Origin: Marihabitans asiaticum
GTDB lineage: Bacteria; Actinomycetota; Actinomycetes; Actinomycetales; Dermatophilaceae
Direction: 5' to 3'
Length of the DNA: 64,000 nucleotides
Assembly (NCBI RefSeq): GCF_007828725.1
Contig: NZ_VIUW01000002.1
Coordinates: forward strand, 372,001-436,000
The notes beneath the pieces were generated by a model. The model searched no databases and was not told where the DNA came from. It saw only the letters and a list, made by a program, of their open reading frames with translations. The position numbers and the translations under genes were made by a program. Below are positions 61,250 through 64,000 of the stretch, piece by piece (the first letter of the stretch is position 1; each line of letters begins with the position of its first letter).

Positions 61250-61347
61250 GGACGACATGAGTGGCTCGAAGGGCGGGAACGCCACCCCGTCATCGTGGGT
61301 CTGCGGCTCCGCTAGCACCCACTCGTGTCGTCGTACCCGCGAGTAAC
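61250..61347 (+). repeat. Two-armed repeat, copy B
   Basis: Left arm GGACGACATGAGTGGC, right arm ACTCGTGTCG plus TCG plus TACCCGCGAGTAAC, 84 bp apart. Lies between the divergent DUF559 and CoA-transferase genes. The TACCCGCGAGTAAC part might also serve as an operator for the latter. Confidence 0.65.
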
Positions 61348-61401
61348 CGGCTTATCGGCACTGGCTGCCGGGCCGCCAGCGCGACCTGCAAGAGTGTGCC
61401 C

Positions 61402-62640
61402 ATGGAGACGCTGTCCATGGACCAGACCGTCACTCTCCTCGCGGGGCTGCACAGCGAGCATCCCGACGGGCCGCGACTGGTGATGTCGGGCAACTTCTCG
61501 GCACCGACGCCGGTGCTCGAGGCGGCCCTGCCGCAGATGCCCCGGGTCCGGCTGCACGCCCTGAACGCCCAGCGCGGGCTGCCGATGCACGACGGCGTCG
61601 TGCCCGAGACCACCTTCGTCGGCCCCGGCTACCGGCGTCACCCGCGGCTGTCCTACGTGCCGTGCCGGCTCTCGATGGTCCCGCGGCTGTACCACGGCCC
61701 CCTTCGCCCCGACGCGGTCCTGCTCCACACCACCCCGCCACGCGACGGCAAGGTCTCCCTCGGGCTCGAGGTCAACGTCCTGCCCGGCGCGATCGAGGCC
61801 GCTCGACACTCCGGTGCACCGGTCATCGCGATGACGAACCCTCGGATGCCGTGGACCTTCGGCGACGCCGAGATCTCCCTCGACGACATCGACGCCCTCG
61901 TCGAGGTCGATACCCCGCTGGCCACGCACGACCCGATCACCCCGGGAGCCGACGCGCAGCAGATCGGGGCGAGGGTCGCCGCCGAGGTGCGTGACGGCTC
62001 CACGCTGCAGGCCGGGATCGGTGAGGTGCCGGACGCGACGATCGGGATCCTCACCGAGCGCCACAGCCTGCGGGTGTGGACCGAGATGTTCAGCGACGGA
62101 GTGCTCTCCCTAGAGCGGTCCGGCGCGCTCGACCGTGGCGTGCCGATCGTCACCTCCTTCATCTTCGGCAGCCAGGAGCTCTACGACTGGGTCCACGACA
62201 ACCCCCGGATCATGATGACCCGCACGGAGGTCACCAACGCCCCGGCGAAGATCGCCAAGCAGCCGCGGATGACCTCGATCAACACCGCCCTGCAGGTGGA
62301 CCTGCTCGACCAGGCCAACGCCTCACGGATCGGGGCTCGGATCTTCTCCGGCTTCGGCGGGCAGACCGACTTCACCGTGGGGGCCTCGCACAGCCAGGGT
62401 GGGCGCGCCTTCATGGCACTGCGCTCGTGGCACCCGAAGGCCGACGTGAGCACGATCGTCCCGCTCGTCGACGAGCCGGTGACCTCCTTCCAGCACAGCG
62501 CGGTCGTGACCGAGCAGGGCCTGGCCTGGGTCTGGGGCCGCGACGAGCGCACCCAGGCCCGCAACCTCATCGAGCAGGCGGCTCACCCGGACGTGCGTGA
62601 GGAGCTGTGGGAAGAGGCTGCAGCGATGGGCCTGGCCTGA
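61402..62640 (+). CDS. Acetyl-CoA hydrolase/4-hydroxybutyrate CoA-transferase family
   Basis: 412 residues from ATG 61402 (61417 also possible). Two-domain family I CoA-transferase with LEVNVLPGAIEAAR, LQAGIGEVPDATIG, WTEMFSDGVLSL and the late GFGGQTDFTVGASHSQGG. It either hydrolyses or moves CoA between short acids. With prpE nearby it suggests short-chain acid metabolism. The frame is open to 61261 but without family sequence. Confidence 0.88.
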   Translation: METLSMDQTVTLLAGLHSEHPDGPRLVMSGNFSAPTPVLEAALPQMPRVRLHALNAQRGLPMHDGVVPETTFVGPGYRRHPRLSYVPCRLSMVPRLYHGPLRPDAVLLHTTPPRDGKVSLGLEVNVLPGAIEAARHSGAPVIAMTNPRMPWTFGDAEISLDDIDALVEVDTPLATHDPITPGADAQQIGARVAAEVRDGSTLQAGIGEVPDATIGILTERHSLRVWTEMFSDGVLSLERSGALDRGVPIVTSFIFGSQELYDWVHDNPRIMMTRTEVTNAPAKIAKQPRMTSINTALQVDLLDQANASRIGARIFSGFGGQTDFTVGASHSQGGRAFMALRSWHPKADVSTIVPLVDEPVTSFQHSAVVTEQGLAWVWGRDERTQARNLIEQAAHPDVREELWEEAAAMGLA

Positions 62641-62675
62641 CCCAGGACCCGGGCCTGCGCCCGGTCAGCGCGGGA

Positions 62676-64000
62676 TCAGCGGCGACGGCGTGACGTGCCG
62701 AAGAGCGATCGGGTGATCTCGCGGCCGATCACCGTGCCGGCCGAGCGCAGCGCGGACCTGAACGCCGAGCTCTGCACGACCTGCTCGACGATGCCGGGCT
62801 CGTCCTTCTCCGGCCTGGGCGAAGGGGGGTCCGCCGGCGGCGGGGCCTGGGTCGAGGGCGGCGCCGGCTGCTCCTGCGGCGTGGGCGCCTGCTCCAGCCG
62901 GGCGCGCAGCAGCTCGTAGGCAGACTCGCGGTCGACCGCCTCGCCGTACTTGCCGGCCAGCGCCGACGACTCCACGGCGGCGTCGACCACCGACTCGGGG
63001 CTCGGAGACATCAGCGACTCCGGGGCGCGCATCTTCGTCCACGCCACGGGGGTGGGTGCGCCGTCCTCGGAGAGCACGGTGACCACCGCCTCGCCCGTGC
63101 CGAGCTGGGTGAGCAGCTCCTCGAGGTCGTAGTCGGTGTGCGGGTACGTCGACACCGCCGCGCGCAGCGCCTTCGCGTCGTCCGGGGTGAAGGCGCGCAG
63201 GGCGTGCTGGACCCGGTTGCCCAGCTGGGCGAGGACGTCACCGGGCACGTCCTTCGGGCTCTGGGTGACGAAGAAGACGCCCACACCCTTGGAGCGGATG
63301 AGCCGCACGGTCTGCTCGATGGCGTCCATGAAGGGCTTGGACGCGTCGTCGAAGAGCAGGTGTGCCTCGTCGAAGAAGAAGACGAGCTTGGGCTTGTCGA
63401 GATCGCCGACCTCGGGCAGGTCGTGGAAGAGGTCGGCGAGCATCCACATGAGGAAGGTCGAGAAGAGCTGCGGCCGGTCCTGCACCGCGGGCAGCTCGAG
63501 GCAGGTCACGAGACCGGCGCCATCGGGGGTGGTGCGCAGCAGGTACGCGGTGTCGAGCTCCGGCTCGCCGAAGAAGACGTCCGCGCCCTGGTCCTCGAAG
63601 GCGATGAGGTTGCGCAGGATCACCCCGGCGGTGGCCTTGGACAGCCCGCCGAGACCCTTGAGCTCCGCCTTGCCCTCGTCGGACACGAGGTAGGTGATGA
63701 CCTCGCGCAGGTCCTTGAGGTCGAGCAGCGCCAGGCCGTTCTTGTCGGCGTAGTGGAAGACCAGGCCGAGGCTGGACTCCTGGGTGTCGTTCAGACCGAG
63801 GACCTTGCTCAGCAGGGTCGGCCCGAAGGAGGTGACGCTGGCCCGGACGGGGACGCCCTTGCCGAGGCCGCCGAGGGACAAGAACTCGGTGGCGAACCCC
63901 TTCGCCTGCCAGTCCTGGCCGACCTCCTCGGCACGCCCGCTGATCTTGTCGTTGCCCTCGCCGGGCGATGCCATCCCCGACAGGTCACCCTTGATGTCGG
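62676..64000 (-). CDS. HerA-like ATPase DUF853 (YjgR type), cut by window edge
   Basis: About 441 C-terminal codons; the frame is open to the right edge (DIKGDLSGMASPGEGND at the junction). Walker B-like KPKLVFFFDEAHLLFDD, then RLIRSKGVGVFFVTQSPKDVPGDVLAQLGNRVQHALRAFTP (here joined only for orientation by its first and last motifs FFVTQSP and NRVQHAL). Walker A must lie outside. A Pro-rich tail ends SRRRR. Role in the cell is unclear for the family. Confidence 0.88.
   Translation of the reverse strand, partial: DIKGDLSGMASPGEGNDKISGRAEEVGQDWQAKGFATEFLSLGGLGKGVPVRASVTSFGPTLLSKVLGLNDTQESSLGLVFHYADKNGLALLDLKDLREVITYLVSDEGKAELKGLGGLSKATAGVILRNLIAFEDQGADVFFGEPELDTAYLLRTTPDGAGLVTCLELPAVQDRPQLFSTFLMWMLADLFHDLPEVGDLDKPKLVFFFDEAHLLFDDASKPFMDAIEQTVRLIRSKGVGVFFVTQSPKDVPGDVLAQLGNRVQHALRAFTPDDAKALRAAVSTYPHTDYDLEELLTQLGTGEAVVTVLSEDGAPTPVAWTKMRAPESLMSPSPESVVDAAVESSALAGKYGEAVDRESAYELLRARLEQAPTPQEQPAPPSTQAPPPADPPSPRPEKDEPGIVEQVVQSSAFRSALRSAGTVIGREITRSLFGTSRRRR

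Larger units (their letters stand above)
50259..62828. repeat. Eight dispersed copies of GGCGAAGGGGG
   Basis: Exact 11-mers at 51584, 56057, 57672 and 62818 (plus strand) and at 50259, 54197, 58054 and 61698 (minus strand, left coordinate). Near copies at 53352, 58095 and 63895. They fall in gaps, protein N-termini and linkers. I saw no exact copy in positions 1-50000. Confidence 0.85.

Overview
This is high-GC DNA from an actinobacterium, probably Micrococcales (an Intrasporangiaceae-like host). The lysC/asd, recR-dnaX, SRP RNA and tRNA-Ser order, the LytR_C protein, the PPi-type phosphofructokinase and the frequent GTG starts all fit this. The genus cannot be fixed from sequence alone. The window has two parts. 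Positions 1 to about 46.2 kb are an accessory, metal-themed island full of transposons. Positions about 46.2 to 64 kb are an ordinary chromosomal block.

Island, left part (1-6.3 kb): an envelope copper-handling set. It holds a two-component system (histidine kinase cut by the window edge), a small SHOCT protein, a Tat-exported multicopper oxidase, a BNR-repeat lipoprotein, a DUF305 lipoprotein, a four-helix Cys-rich copper-storage-like protein and a YdhK (DUF1541) lipoprotein. A near-identical 16-bp box and leader precede two of these genes.

Island, respiratory part (6.4-14.5 kb): a tight operon for the membrane arm of a complex I-like machine (nuoA, H, J, K, L, M, N). It has no nuoC, E, F, G or I. 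In the place of nuoB/C/D sits one 427-residue protein with faint NuoB-like and NuoD-like ends joined by a His/Met-rich repeat. The antiporter-like subunits and NuoK keep their key charged residues, while NuoA, NuoH and the fusion have lost the usual quinone and iron-sulfur features. This is the strongest candidate for an undescribed system.

Island, middle (14.6-36 kb): two abutting IS3-family elements, three methyltransferase-type genes, the cytochrome c maturation set ccsB-resB-ccdA-resA, lspA, a CadD-type transporter, DsbA-like and VKOR genes, then an ArsR-CtpG-CDF-lnt metal export operon. A dif-like XerCD site (33,008-33,035) and a putative RloC-like anticodon nuclease follow.

Island, right part (36-46 kb): an intact IS21-family element with a 5-bp target duplication, a minimal merR-merA pair with a 24-bp perfect operator palindrome, a second CadD with a textbook CmtR, a TniA/TniB/resolvase transposon with a broken tniB, and a frameshifted saccharopine-dehydrogenase-like gene divergent from a tetR gene.

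Core block (46.9-64 kb): pfp, a LytR_C protein behind a 9-bp-period GTCACA array (MtrA-like), an Asd homologue lacking the catalytic cysteine, lysC, DUF5063, recR, dnaX, an FMN reductase, SRP RNA, tRNA-Ser, prpE, a winged-helix/DUF559 nuclease-like gene bracketed by inverted copies of an approximately 97-bp repeat, a CoA-transferase and a HerA-like ATPase cut by the right edge. The 11-mer GGCGAAGGGGG occurs eight times in this block; I saw none in the island.
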